A DNA stretch of 18,275 nt from Chloroflexota bacterium (GTDB lineage: Bacteria; Chloroflexota; Dehalococcoidia; GIF9; UBA5620): assembly GCA_026389735.1 (NCBI GenBank), contig JAPLHH010000136.1:1-18275 (forward strand). The letters run 5' to 3'. Both the position numbers and the translations under genes were made by a program. Under the pieces are notes generated by a model, which was given only the letters and a program-made list of their open reading frames with translations, had not been told where the DNA came from and ran no database searches. Below are positions 7,519 through 15,080 of this stretch, piece by piece. Within the stretch, counting starts at the first letter, position 1. Each line of letters opens with the position of its first letter.

Positions 7519-8396
7519 CTTCCAAAAAGACCTCTCTTCTTCTCTTCAGATGCCTTCTTCATCGCCTTAGACTCTTCGGTTGCTTTTTGCGCCATCTTGG
7601 ACGGCTGCACCGCCGGTGGTGGTATCTTCTGAGTCGGCATTGGCTTTTGGGCTGGTGTCGGCTGTGGAGCCGAAGGAGCCCTCAAATAGCCCCAGCCACC
7701 GCTAACGAAGTACTGGATTATAATGCCAATTACATTTGAAACCACCCAGTACAGAGCCAAGCCACTGGGGAAGGACAAAGTAAAGAAACCAAACATCAAC
7801 GGCATCATCATTGTAGTCATGCTGGTCATAGACCGCTGTCTTGGGTCAGCTGTAGGTGGCGTCACCATCTTTTGCTGCACCCACATTGTGCCACCTACCA
7901 GTATAGGCAAGATGAGATTAGCAGAGCCAGGTTGTGATAACTTTAGCCCGAGAAAATGCTCATTCAGCGGCACCGCCTGACCAACTGCCGCCCAGGAGTA
8001 AAGATGCTGCGACAGGTTCAATAAGTTCTCCGGTGTAGCCGCCAAGGCCTGCATAATAGACTGGTACAGAGCAATCCAGATAGGCATCTGGATAAGCATA
8101 GGCCAAAGACAGCCAAGGGGGTTTATCCCAGCTTCCTTATACAGCTGCATCATCTCCTGCTGCAGCTTCTGCTGGTTCTTGGCATATTTCTTCTGGAGTT
8201 CCTGTATTTTCGGCTGCAGCGACTGCATAGCTTTAGTGGATTGAGTCTGTCTTACGGTAAGCGGGAACAATATCAGGCGGACAATAACCGTAAGCACAAT
8301 GATTGCCAACCCAAAGCTGCCACCGAACACATTACACATAGCAATCAAGCTATTGAGTACCGGCTCAAGGATAATAGTATTCCACAGTTCAGCCAT
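7515..8396 (-). CDS. yidC: YidC/Oxa1-type membrane protein insertase
   Basis: This insertase places membrane proteins into the cytoplasmic membrane, alone or with Sec. The 293-residue protein is the short form, lacking the large periplasmic domain of proteobacterial YidC. Visible features are a first helix with the conserved hydrophilic-groove arginine (VIVRLILFPLTVRQTQS) and a cytoplasmic coiled-coil hairpin (KIQELQKKYAKNQQKLQQEM, then GINPLGCLWPMLIQMPIW). Further hydrophobic segments follow to about residue 230, including SFPSGLALYWVVSN. The tail (about 235-293) is Pro- then Lys-rich, which in Oxa1-type proteins aids ribosome contact. The protein lacks a lipobox. The upstream ribosome-binding site is weak and the gap to the preceding lipoprotein gene is only eight bases, so coupled translation is likely. 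Confidence 0.96.
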   Translation of the reverse strand: MAELWNTIILEPVLNSLIAMCNVFGGSFGLAIIVLTVIVRLILFPLTVRQTQSTKAMQSLQPKIQELQKKYAKNQQKLQQEMMQLYKEAGINPLGCLWPMLIQMPIWIALYQSIMQALAATPENLLNLSQHLYSWAAVGQAVPLNEHFLGLKLSQPGSANLILPILVGGTMWVQQKMVTPPTADPRQRSMTSMTTMMMPLMFGFFTLSFPSGLALYWVVSNVIGIIIQYFVSGGWGYLRAPSAPQPTPAQKPMPTQKIPPPAVQPSKMAQKATEESKAMKKASEEKKRGLFGR

Positions 8397-8404
8397 AGTT
8401 AACT

Positions 8405-9616
8405 CTACTTAATATCAGAATAAGGAAAGTCCCAGACCTTCTCTCCACTTTGAACATCTATACCATAGACACAGCGATTTCTAGCATGAACATAAACCAT
8501 GTTTTCTTCGGCGTAAAGCGGGGCCATTACTGAGTAACCAATGGAAACAGTCCGCACCAAGTCCCCGCTATCAGATTCAAGCACATACATTTCCCCTGAT
8601 TTTGAAACCGTTACGAGTAGATTATCCACCAGAACTGGGTTGGACACAATCGGGCCATCAGCAGTAAATTGCCACAGCTTCTCACCCGTGCTGGCGTCAA
8701 GAGCATAGACTTTATGGTCAAGGCAACCGGCATAAACCACACCATCTTTAACTACTGGTGTTGGCCAGAACCAGTTACTTCCCTCAAACGTCCACTTCAC
8801 ATTACCATTGGTACCATCAACAGCGTAAAGCTGATTGTCGAAAGTGCCGAAAAAGGCATCATTTCCAGCAACTACCGGGGACGAGGCAACGGCTGCTGGT
8901 AATTCAATCTCCCATATAAGGCTACCATCCATACTGGACACAGCAAAAAACTTGTGCTCATAGTTACTAATATAGACAACGTTGTCTTTAATTGCTGGCG
9001 ATGTCCATATCTTGCCCCCGGTGTCAAATTCCCACCTTTCGTTCCCCTTAACCGCGTCTAATGCATAGAGTTTACCGTCAGAGCTGCCGACATAAAGAGT
9101 GTCTTTAACCACTATCGGGCCACCAACAACAGCCCCAATAGACTTATTTTCTTTTCGTGGATAAAACCACTCTCCCTCGTTCCATGACGGGATGCCTTCT
9201 TTATCATAACCAGGAGCCAACCTATTTATAGCCATCACTTTGCCACTATCACCGACGTAGGTAGCAACATAAACTAGATTACCAGCAACTACCGGCGTGC
9301 TGTAAATGGTCGTCGGCTTTGCTGACGGAGCACAACCCAGAGGACCACACATTCCGCCTGGGGCAGCCGGTGCTTTGACAGGAAGAACCCACTCCCTCTC
9401 GCCGAGGGAAGTCAGCTTTTGACTCCGAACCGAAGGGTTTATTGCAAACACTCTGCCGTCCATCCCCCCAAAGTAAACAAGGCCATCGTGACCTGAAAAT
9501 CCAGACCATCCTTGATATGCTGGCCCACCCGTACAACCAAGGACAAGCAGACCTAGAGCAGTGACTAAGAGTATTAGACTTAATTTTTTTGTTTTGATTG
9601 TAAAGAAACCTGCCAT
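8405..9616 (-). CDS. Beta-propeller (PQQ/BamB-like) lipoprotein encoded between yidD and yidC
   Basis: The frame is open up to 9676, but I place the start at the ATG ending at 9616. It gives a clean lipoprotein signal (Lys-rich TIKTKK, hydrophobic LSLILLVTALGLLV, lipobox VLGC) and has GGTGA six bases upstream. The mature protein is about 375 residues and reads as eight propeller blades of the PQQ-repeat type, each with a hydrophobic V-V-Y strand, an Asp-Gly-type turn, YALD and a xWxF end; VYALDASTGEKLWQF is the clearest. An insertion with a C-x4-C pair (CGPLGC) lies between blades 1 and 2. The fold resembles BamB, but no BAM complex is expected in a monoderm, so its role is unknown. It could be a scaffold working with YidC on the outer face of the membrane. 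True quinone-enzyme catalytic residues were not recognised. Confidence 0.85.
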   Translation of the reverse strand: MAGFFTIKTKKLSLILLVTALGLLVLGCTGGPAYQGWSGFSGHDGLVYFGGMDGRVFAINPSVRSQKLTSLGEREWVLPVKAPAAPGGMCGPLGCAPSAKPTTIYSTPVVAGNLVYVATYVGDSGKVMAINRLAPGYDKEGIPSWNEGEWFYPRKENKSIGAVVGGPIVVKDTLYVGSSDGKLYALDAVKGNERWEFDTGGKIWTSPAIKDNVVYISNYEHKFFAVSSMDGSLIWEIELPAAVASSPVVAGNDAFFGTFDNQLYAVDGTNGNVKWTFEGSNWFWPTPVVKDGVVYAGCLDHKVYALDASTGEKLWQFTADGPIVSNPVLVDNLLVTVSKSGEMYVLESDSGDLVRTVSIGYSVMAPLYAEENMVYVHARNRCVYGIDVQSGEKVWDFPYSDIK

Positions 9617-9650
9617 CTCATTCACCATTAACAGCAAAAAGCTAAGGAAT

Positions 9651-9860
9651 TTATGGTACTGGGTCATAGCCACCAATGGACCATGGGTGGCAACGCGCTA
9701 AACGTCTAGCTGCTAGCCAGCTCCCTTTAAGAAATCCGTATCTCCCAATTGCCTCGTAAGCATAATGAGAACACGTGGGAGCAAATCGACAAGCAGGTGG
9801 AGTAACTTGCGATACCGTAGACTGATACAGCTTAATTAACTCCAACACGAAGCTTTTCAT
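9651..9860 (-). CDS. yidD: Membrane protein insertion efficiency factor YidD
   Basis: This 69-residue protein carries the family signature [19 protein letters not shown] (about residues 24-42), followed by [17 protein letters not shown], which is the usual end of the family. The length is normal. YidD is a small, amphipathic, membrane-associated protein thought to help YidC-dependent insertion, and its genes sit between rnpA and yidC in many bacteria. The start lies inside the 3' end of rnpA with a 29-base overlap, so translation is probably coupled. The expected direct neighbour yidC is here displaced by the propeller lipoprotein gene. Confidence 0.96.
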   Translation of the reverse strand: MKSFVLELIKLYQSTVSQVTPPACRFAPTCSHYAYEAIGRYGFLKGSWLAARRLARCHPWSIGGYDPVP

Positions 9861-10179
9861 CTTTATCTATTAAATGAGCTCGGAGTAGCAGCTTTTCCAT
9901 TGACTTTTTGAGCTGATGATAGTCAGCAGCCGCTGCAGTTGGCCGAGCAATAAACACTATATCCCATCCTGGTTTTACGTTTGTTACGCGAGCAATCTCT
10001 TTGAGCAAACGCCGCACTCGATTACGAACCACCGCTTTGCCGATCTCCTTAGCTACCGAAAATCCATACCGGCTAAACTCAAGCTTGTTAGGTAATGTCT
10101 TTATAACTATGAGACCATCCACCCAAGCTTTACCTGATTTATAAACGGTCAAATACTGGGCTCTTTTTGTTAAAGCCAA
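9832..10179 (-). CDS. rnpA: Ribonuclease P protein component
   Basis: This is the protein subunit of RNase P, which with the M1-type RNA removes 5' leaders from tRNA precursors. The RNR signature [12 protein letters not shown] lies at residues 50-61, with the preceding [13 protein letters not shown]. The length (115) is normal. The only start in this frame is TTG at 10179, because the frame upstream reaches the rpmH stop. An ATG (10190-10188) sits four bases after the rpmH stop but is out of frame: it leads into a run of six A and soon stops. Adding one A would give [12 protein letters not shown], a very normal rnpA beginning. Either the TTG is used, or the A-run is miscounted or slipped on. 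It overlaps yidD by 29 bases. Confidence 0.95.
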   Translation of the reverse strand: MALTKRAQYLTVYKSGKAWVDGLIVIKTLPNKLEFSRYGFSVAKEIGKAVVRNRVRRLLKEIARVTNVKPGWDIVFIARPTAAAADYHQLKKSMEKLLLRAHLIDKDEKLRVGVN

Positions 10180-10194
10180 TTTTTTGCCATGCTG

Positions 10195-10335
10195 CTAAAC
10201 TGGCGTCAATTGCCACCGCCCCTTGAGCCGCCTTGACTTCAATACCTTCCGCCCTCCTCGGGTTGCCATCCTGGCCCGGAAGCCACACTTACGTTTTCGT
10301 GAGATTTTCTTAGGCTGGTATGTTCTCTTAGGCAC
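10195..10335 (-). CDS. rpmH: 50S ribosomal protein L34 (GTG start)
   Basis: On the minus strand GTG at 10335 opens a 46-codon frame ending in TAG at 10197-10195. It begins (M)[15 protein letters not shown] and continues through [27 protein letters not shown]: the whole L34 protein, basic and of normal size. A ribosome-binding site AAGGAAGAG (10348-10340) supports the GTG. The stop lies 15 bases before the rnpA TTG and four before the out-of-frame ATG, the usual rpmH-rnpA adjacency. It follows rpsR by 18 bases. The gene is below common length cut-offs and so easily missed. Confidence 0.97.
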   Translation of the reverse strand: MPKRTYQPKKISRKRKCGFRARMATRGGRKVLKSRRLKGRWQLTPV

Positions 10336-10353
10336 TTTACTCTTCCTTAGAAG

Positions 10354-10647
10354 CTATGCTTTATTTTCAGAGACTCCCCTAGGACTGGTATGATCCGGAG
10401 TATAAGGCAATAAAGCTAGGTAGCGAGCCCTCTTTATGGCTAATGCTAATCGTCGCTGGTGCTTGGCACAAACACCTGTCCGACGGCGTGGCTCAATTCT
10501 GGCCCGGTCAGAAACATAGCGCCGCAATCTGGAGATGTCCTTATAGTCTATCTCAGCCTTGTCAGCACAAAAGGGGCAAACTTTGGGCTTGAAAACAAAG
10601 CGACGTCCCTTTTCTCTTGTCTCTTTAATCCCCTCACCTTCCACCAT
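10354..10647 (-). CDS. rpsR: 30S ribosomal protein S18, zinc-binding type
   Basis: S18 sits on the platform of the small subunit next to S6. The 97-residue protein has the core [25 protein letters not shown], followed by [18 protein letters not shown]. It keeps the zinc-ribbon residues C24, C27, C60 and H63 (CPFC...CAKH), lost in many S18 proteins. It has a longer N-terminal tail and a longer C-terminal tail ([15 protein letters not shown]) than minimal S18. A GGAGG lies 13 bases before the ATG, a wide spacing, but an in-frame stop just upstream excludes an earlier start. It is placed between ssb and rpmH. Confidence 0.97.
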   Translation of the reverse strand: MVEGEGIKETREKGRRFVFKPKVCPFCADKAEIDYKDISRLRRYVSDRARIEPRRRTGVCAKHQRRLALAIKRARYLALLPYTPDHTSPRGVSENKA

Positions 10648-10690
10648 ACTCTAATCTATGCCTCCTTCTTAATTCTTAAAAGATGCACTA

Positions 10691-11098
10691 CTAAAATGGT
10701 AGATCCTCAGGCTCTACTCCTTCAACGGGTTCCGCCGGGGTTTCTTCACCGGGAAGAACAGCTAAACCTTGTCTGTCAAGGAATAATACCCTATCAGCAT
10801 TCACTTCAAGTGTAGTGCGCCTTTGACCATCCCGGTCTTCCCAGGTTCTGGTGCGTAAACTACCTTCAACGTAAACTCGCTGTCCCTTAGTCAAAAACTG
10901 GTTGCAGCTTTCAGCCTGCTTTCTCCAAGCATTTACTCTGAACCATTCAGTTTCCTGTTTGCGCTCCCCGTCTGGTGCATTATAAACACGATTAGTGGCA
11001 ATACTGAATGAAGTTACCGGAGTCCCACTAGGTGTAAAATGCATCTCCGGGTCACTACCGAGATTTCCAATAAGTATAACTTTGGCCAAACTTGCCAT
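10691..11098 (-). CDS. ssb: Single-stranded DNA-binding protein
   Basis: This 135-residue OB-fold protein binds and protects single-stranded DNA in replication and repair. Recognisable parts are AKVILIGNLGSDPEMHFTPSGTPV at the N-terminus, the TEWFRVNAWRKQAE strand, and GQRVYVEGSLRTRTWEDRDG. The C-terminal linker is short and acidic and ends in EPEDLPF, the usual partner-binding tip with Leu where many have Ile. The linker is far shorter than in E. coli SSB. AAGGAG precedes the ATG by about eight bases. It stands in the classic rpsF-ssb-rpsR order. Confidence 0.97.
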   Translation of the reverse strand: MASLAKVILIGNLGSDPEMHFTPSGTPVTSFSIATNRVYNAPDGERKQETEWFRVNAWRKQAESCNQFLTKGQRVYVEGSLRTRTWEDRDGQRRTTLEVNADRVLFLDRQGLAVLPGEETPAEPVEGVEPEDLPF

Positions 11099-11119
11099 GT
11101 CAACACTCCTTACACTTTA

Positions 11120-11407
11120 TTAATCCCCCAACTTTATCAGCAGATGACGCAGAATCTTCCCAGAAAGCCGAAGATTCGCTTCTAGCTCCTTAGTCAACGC
11201 TGGCTTCATTTTAACCTTAGTCAACACATAATTCCCCTCCATAGACCGCTTTATAGGATAAGCCAGCTTTCTTCTACCCCACTGATTTACCTCATCTACA
11301 CTACCACCGACCTTATTAACTAGCTCGCTCAGCTTGGTTATAAAGTCAGGCATTTCCTCATCAACCACTTCAGGACTGATTATAAGCACCAGTTCATAAC
11401 TAGGCAT
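11120..11407 (-). CDS. rpsF: 30S ribosomal protein S6
   Basis: This is the first gene of the minus-strand operon. The 95-residue protein shows the S6 pattern: the YELVLIISPEV first strand, the helix with ITKLSELVNKVGG, WGRRKLAYPIKRSMEGNYVLTKVKM in the centre and LRLSGKILRHLLIKL at the end. S6 pairs with S18 on the ribosome, and both genes are in this operon. GAGGG lies seven to eight bases before the ATG. The acidic C-terminal tail found in some S6 proteins is absent. It is separated from ssb by 21 bases. Confidence 0.97.
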   Translation of the reverse strand: MPSYELVLIISPEVVDEEMPDFITKLSELVNKVGGSVDEVNQWGRRKLAYPIKRSMEGNYVLTKVKMKPALTKELEANLRLSGKILRHLLIKLGD

Positions 11408-11439
11408 TAGTATTACCCTCGAAGTTCAAAAGTGGGCAT

Positions 11440-11469
11440 ATTATAGCATATCAAAGAAAATAGCAACAA
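11440..11469 (-). promoter_or_regulatory. Putative sigma-70-like promoter of the rpsF-led operon
   Basis: On the minus strand TTGTTG (11469-11464) and a perfect TATAAT (11445-11440) are 18 bases apart, with an extended -10 TGC directly before TATAAT. Transcription would start about 25 bases before the rpsF ATG. This is the only strong promoter I see ahead of the ten-gene string down to ileS. An S6:S18-type leader is not evident, since the leader would be very short. Confidence 0.7.
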
Positions 11470-11494
11470 GCCTACGAACAAAGCTAGCCGTCCC

Positions 11495-11523
11495 TTGCAT
11501 TTTATTCGGTTCTGGTTTATATT
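11495..11523 (+). promoter_or_regulatory. Putative sigma-70-like promoter of ychF
   Basis: TTGCAT (11495-11500) and TATATT (11518-11523) are separated by 17 bases. The start point would lie near 11530, just before the AAAGGAA ribosome-binding site at 11534-11540. It is back-to-back with the rpsF promoter, with about 25 bases between the two -35 boxes. Confidence 0.6.
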
Positions 11524-11546
11524 TCTGTTACACAAAGGAACCATTC

Positions 11547-12647
11547 TTGGAAATCTGCATCATCGGGCTGCCCAAGAGCGGCAAGACAACGATTTTCAAT
11601 GCCTTGACTAAGGGAAAGGCTGACACTAAAACTTACGCCACAACTGCCGTGACTCCTAACATTGGAGTGTCTAAGATGCCAGAACCTAGATTGCAAGTTC
11701 TGGATAGAATATTCCATCCGAAGAAGATAATGCCGGCTGAGGTCAAATATGCTGATATTGCCGGTGCAGCCAAAGGCTTAGGCAAGGGAGAGGGAATAGG
11801 TGGCCAGTTCCTTAACTATCTAAGTAACGCTGATGCATTGCTCCAAGTAGTCCGAGCCTTTGAGGATGAAAACGTGCCACACGTAGACGGTGGTATCGAC
11901 CCAAAACGCGATATAGCTACCATGGACTTGGAGCTTGTCTTCTCTGATTTGACCATAATTGATAGAAGAGTGAAGCGACTTGAAGATTCTTTGAAGGGCG
12001 CCAAGCCATCCGAACGCGACCTGCTCCTGAAAGAGCAAGCTCTACTTCAAAAGATCAAGTCAGAATTAGAAAAGGATGTACCGATCTGGCAGCAAGATTT
12101 AACTGCTGAGGAATTTAGAAGCCTGGCCAACTACCAGTTTCTCACTGCCAAACCTATGCTATTGGTCATCAACATTGGAGAGAACCAGTTAGCACAGGCT
12201 CCTTCCCTCGAAGCTGAGATACGCTCAGCCTATTCCCACTCTCAATTCGAAGTAGTTGCCTTATGTGGTAAGTTAGAAATGGAATTAACCCAACTCAGCG
12301 ATGATGAAGCTGTAGAATTTCGCAATGCTCTGGGCCTGACTGAGCCGGCAGTTGACCGCATCGTCAGACTTTCCTATCAACTCCTGGGACTAATCTCTTT
12401 CTTCACCACCGTCTCCGAGGAATTAAAAGCCTGGACAATCACCAAAGGAACAGCCGCTTTAAAAGCCGCTGGCAAAATCCATTCCGACATCGAAAAGGGG
12501 TTTATTCGGGCTGAAGTCGTCAGTTTTCACGATTTGGATAGATGCGGTAGCCTAGCTGAAGCCCGAAAACGCGGCCTGCTCAGGCTCGAAGGCAAAAACT
12601 ACATCGTGCAAGACGGCGATATAATAACCTTCCTATTTAACATTTAG
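11547..12647 (+). CDS. ychF: Ribosome-associated P-loop ATPase/GTPase YchF (OLA1 family)
   Basis: This Obg-family protein preferentially hydrolyses ATP in studied members and associates with ribosomes. The 366-residue protein has a P-loop G7-LPKSGKT-T14, a G3 box DIAG (70-73) followed by KGLGKGEGIGGQFL, and N209-I-G-E212 in the G4 position, the NxxE form typical of YchF. The middle (about 130-175) is a coiled-coil segment. The C-terminal TGS domain holds WTITKGTAALKAAGKIHSDIEKGF. Most YchF P-loops read GLPNVGKST; the GLPKSGKTT form here is a variant. The start is TTG, supported by AAAGGAA six bases upstream, and the first residues (MEICIIGLP) match the family start. It is monocistronic by appearance and diverges from rpsF. 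Confidence 0.95.
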   Translation: MEICIIGLPKSGKTTIFNALTKGKADTKTYATTAVTPNIGVSKMPEPRLQVLDRIFHPKKIMPAEVKYADIAGAAKGLGKGEGIGGQFLNYLSNADALLQVVRAFEDENVPHVDGGIDPKRDIATMDLELVFSDLTIIDRRVKRLEDSLKGAKPSERDLLLKEQALLQKIKSELEKDVPIWQQDLTAEEFRSLANYQFLTAKPMLLVINIGENQLAQAPSLEAEIRSAYSHSQFEVVALCGKLEMELTQLSDDEAVEFRNALGLTEPAVDRIVRLSYQLLGLISFFTTVSEELKAWTITKGTAALKAAGKIHSDIEKGFIRAEVVSFHDLDRCGSLAEARKRGLLRLEGKNYIVQDGDIITFLFNI

Positions 12648-12708
12648 AGGAAATCGCCCTCACTCAAAACTATGTCACTTCAAGAGAGCTATAAGTGGTG
12701 TCACTGCC

Positions 12709-12737
12709 TTCAACATCCTTATTTTAGATGGTATAAT
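12709..12737 (+). promoter_or_regulatory. Putative promoter of the ppsA-dgt-dnaG string
   Basis: TTCAAC (12709-12714) and a perfect TATAAT (12732-12737) are 17 bases apart, with an extended -10 TGG. The -35 is a weak match, as expected where an activator or the extended -10 compensates. The start would lie about 30 bases before the ppsA ATG, which has the strong site AAGGAGAGG. Confidence 0.65.
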
Positions 12738-12774
12738 ACTCCCACAGGAAACAACCTGAACAACAAGGAGAGGT

Positions 12775-15042
12775 ATGAAACAAAGGACAAAGGTTATCGC
12801 TTGGTTCGATGAAGTAACCAAAGATGACATTCCCCTAGCAGGTGGTAAGGGGGCAAACTTAGGTGAGATGGTTCATGCTCGGATACCGGTGCCGCCAGGT
12901 TTCATCGTCACCGCGAATGCCTATTTTAAATTTTTAGAAGTCAATAAGCTTACAGACGAAATCCGCCGATACCTTAAAGATTTGAATGTTAACGATAGCA
13001 GAAAGCTTCAACAGGTATCCAGCCTCATTAAGGATAAAATTTCCAGCGTACCTATGCCGCCTGACATGGTTAAAGAGATTAAAGGCGCTTATCGCAAACT
13101 AGGCCAAGGACTGGTAGCAGTCCGCTCCTCAGCCACAGCCGAAGACTTGCCCGAGGCTTCTTTTGCTGGACAACAACGCACCTTTCTCAACGTTCAAGGC
13201 GAAGACGAGGTAGCCGCAGCAGTGCAAGGCTGTTGGGCTTCCTTGTTTGAACCTAGAGCTATATTCTACAGGCAGCAGCACGGTTTTGACCACTTCAAGG
13301 TGGGTATTGCCGTACCAGTGCAAATAATGGTGCAATCGGAGGCATCAGGAGTCCTATTCACAGTAGAACCATTGACAAGCGATACAACAAAGATCCTCAT
13401 CGAAGCAATTTACGGGCTGGGTGAAGCCATTGTTTCCGGTGACGTCACTCCTGACCAGTATCTGCTGGATAAGGGGAAAATTAGGATTCTTGACAAGAAA
13501 ATTCACAAACAGGAATGGCAACTGGTGAAGAACACAAAGGCACCAGTAGGCGAACTGGAAGCAAACGTTAAGACCCATGTCCCACCATCAAAGCAAACTC
13601 TGCAAAAGATAACCGACGAAGACATAGTCGCTTTAGCTAAATTGAGCAAGATGATTGAGGATTTGTACAAAACTCCACAGGACATCGAGTGGGCAAAACA
13701 AGGAACACAGCTATTTATCCTTCAAACCCGGCCTGTGACCACTTTGAAACCAAAAGAAGAGATTAAGACACTTCCTAAAATAGAAGCTCAAGCAATTTTA
13801 ACCGGCATTGCAGCCAGCCCGGGGATAGGCGTTGGCACAGTTAGAATTGTGCCTGAATCCTCACAGATAGATAGAGTTCAAAATGGTGATGTTCTGGTAG
13901 CCGAAATGACAACTCCAGATTTTGTGCCAGCGATGAAGCGGGCTGTGGCTATAGTCACTGACCGTGGCGGTAGAACTGCTCACGCTGCCATCGTCAGCCG
14001 CGAGCTAGGTATCCCTTGCATCGTAGGCACAGAGGTGGCAACTAAAGTTCTAAGTGATGGCCAAGAAATCACTGTAGATGGCTACCGGGGAGAAGTCTAC
14101 GCTGGTAGAGTAGCAGAGCCAACAAGAACCGCTCCTGTAGTTGTTACTCAGGAACGAATAAAGACAAGAACCAGAGTCTATGTAAATCTAGCTGAACCAG
14201 AGCTAGCTGATGTCGTGGCTGCAAGACATGTAGATGGGGTTGGTTTGCTTAGAGCTGAATTTATGATTGCTCAAATCGGTGGGCATCCACGATATATGCT
14301 GCATGAGGGAAAAGGAGAGCAATTTATGGAAATGCTAGCTCGAGGCATTACCACCTTTACCAAGGCTTTTCATCCTCGGCCTGTAGTTTACCGAACTACC
14401 GATTTCAAAACCAACGAGTACAGAAACTTGCGGGGTGGTGACAGATACGAGGAATTTGAGGAGAACCCTATGCTTGGTTACCGCGGTTGCTCCCGATATG
14501 CACGGGAACTTGAAGTTTTTAGGCTGGAAGTGGATACTATCAAAAAAGTATGTCAATATTACGATAATCTCTATGTCATGATTCCCTTCGTCCGTTTCGT
14601 AGATGAAATGGCCAGGATAAAGAGGTTCCTCGTAGCTGAGGGACTATATCAGTTCCCCAATTTCAAATTGTGGATGATGGTTGAAGTGCCATCAAACGTG
14701 TTCCTCATAGACAAATTCATAGATGTTGGTATTGATGGTATCTCTATCGGTTCTAACGACTTAACCCAATTGATTTTAGGGATAGATAGAGACAACCCCA
14801 AACTAGCGCCGCAATTTGACGAGAGAAACGAGGCAGTGCTCATGGCTATAGAAAAAGTCATTAAGGTTTCGGTCAGCAAGGGCATCACCGCTTCCATCTG
14901 TGGACAAGCACCTTCAGTCTACCCAGAACTTACTGAGAATCTGGTGAAATGGGGGATCACCTCAGTTTCGGTAAGCCCTGACATGATTGATGAAACAAGG
15001 CGTATAATTGCTGCTGCTGAAGCGAAGCTCAGCCAGCCATAA
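12775..15042 (+). CDS. ppsA: Phosphoenolpyruvate synthase
   Basis: This enzyme converts pyruvate and ATP to phosphoenolpyruvate, AMP and phosphate, the entry to gluconeogenesis. The 755-residue protein has the three PEP-utilising domains in order. The N-terminal ATP-grasp-like domain carries LAGGKGANLGEM (about 21-32) and AVRSSATAEDLPEASFAGQ. The swivelling phosphohistidine domain carries H403 in GGRTAHAAIVSRELGIPC. The C-terminal TIM barrel carries GVGLLRAEF, GSNDLTQLILGIDRDN and the catalytic C709 in CGQAPS. The arrangement and CGQAPS fit PpsA rather than pyruvate phosphate dikinase, which is longer. In anaerobes the enzyme lets carbon fixed into acetyl-CoA and pyruvate feed sugar synthesis. 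It is followed after 38 bases by dgt, so it probably leads an operon with replication genes. Confidence 0.93.
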   Translation: MKQRTKVIAWFDEVTKDDIPLAGGKGANLGEMVHARIPVPPGFIVTANAYFKFLEVNKLTDEIRRYLKDLNVNDSRKLQQVSSLIKDKISSVPMPPDMVKEIKGAYRKLGQGLVAVRSSATAEDLPEASFAGQQRTFLNVQGEDEVAAAVQGCWASLFEPRAIFYRQQHGFDHFKVGIAVPVQIMVQSEASGVLFTVEPLTSDTTKILIEAIYGLGEAIVSGDVTPDQYLLDKGKIRILDKKIHKQEWQLVKNTKAPVGELEANVKTHVPPSKQTLQKITDEDIVALAKLSKMIEDLYKTPQDIEWAKQGTQLFILQTRPVTTLKPKEEIKTLPKIEAQAILTGIAASPGIGVGTVRIVPESSQIDRVQNGDVLVAEMTTPDFVPAMKRAVAIVTDRGGRTAHAAIVSRELGIPCIVGTEVATKVLSDGQEITVDGYRGEVYAGRVAEPTRTAPVVVTQERIKTRTRVYVNLAEPELADVVAARHVDGVGLLRAEFMIAQIGGHPRYMLHEGKGEQFMEMLARGITTFTKAFHPRPVVYRTTDFKTNEYRNLRGGDRYEEFEENPMLGYRGCSRYARELEVFRLEVDTIKKVCQYYDNLYVMIPFVRFVDEMARIKRFLVAEGLYQFPNFKLWMMVEVPSNVFLIDKFIDVGIDGISIGSNDLTQLILGIDRDNPKLAPQFDERNEAVLMAIEKVIKVSVSKGITASICGQAPSVYPELTENLVKWGITSVSVSPDMIDETRRIIAAAEAKLSQP

Positions 15043-15080
15043 GTTTGTAGCAGGGCAGGGAAACAAAGGCTTAAGTTTTG

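Noticed and set aside
9617..9676. Earlier start of the propeller lipoprotein at 9676
   Set aside because: It would overlap yidD and put 20 extra residues before a normal lipoprotein signal; the ATG at 9616 has a better ribosome-binding site.
11408..11546. A possible regulatory RNA leader ahead of rpsF
   Set aside because: The best promoter leaves a leader of only about 25 bases, too short for a structured riboswitch-like element.
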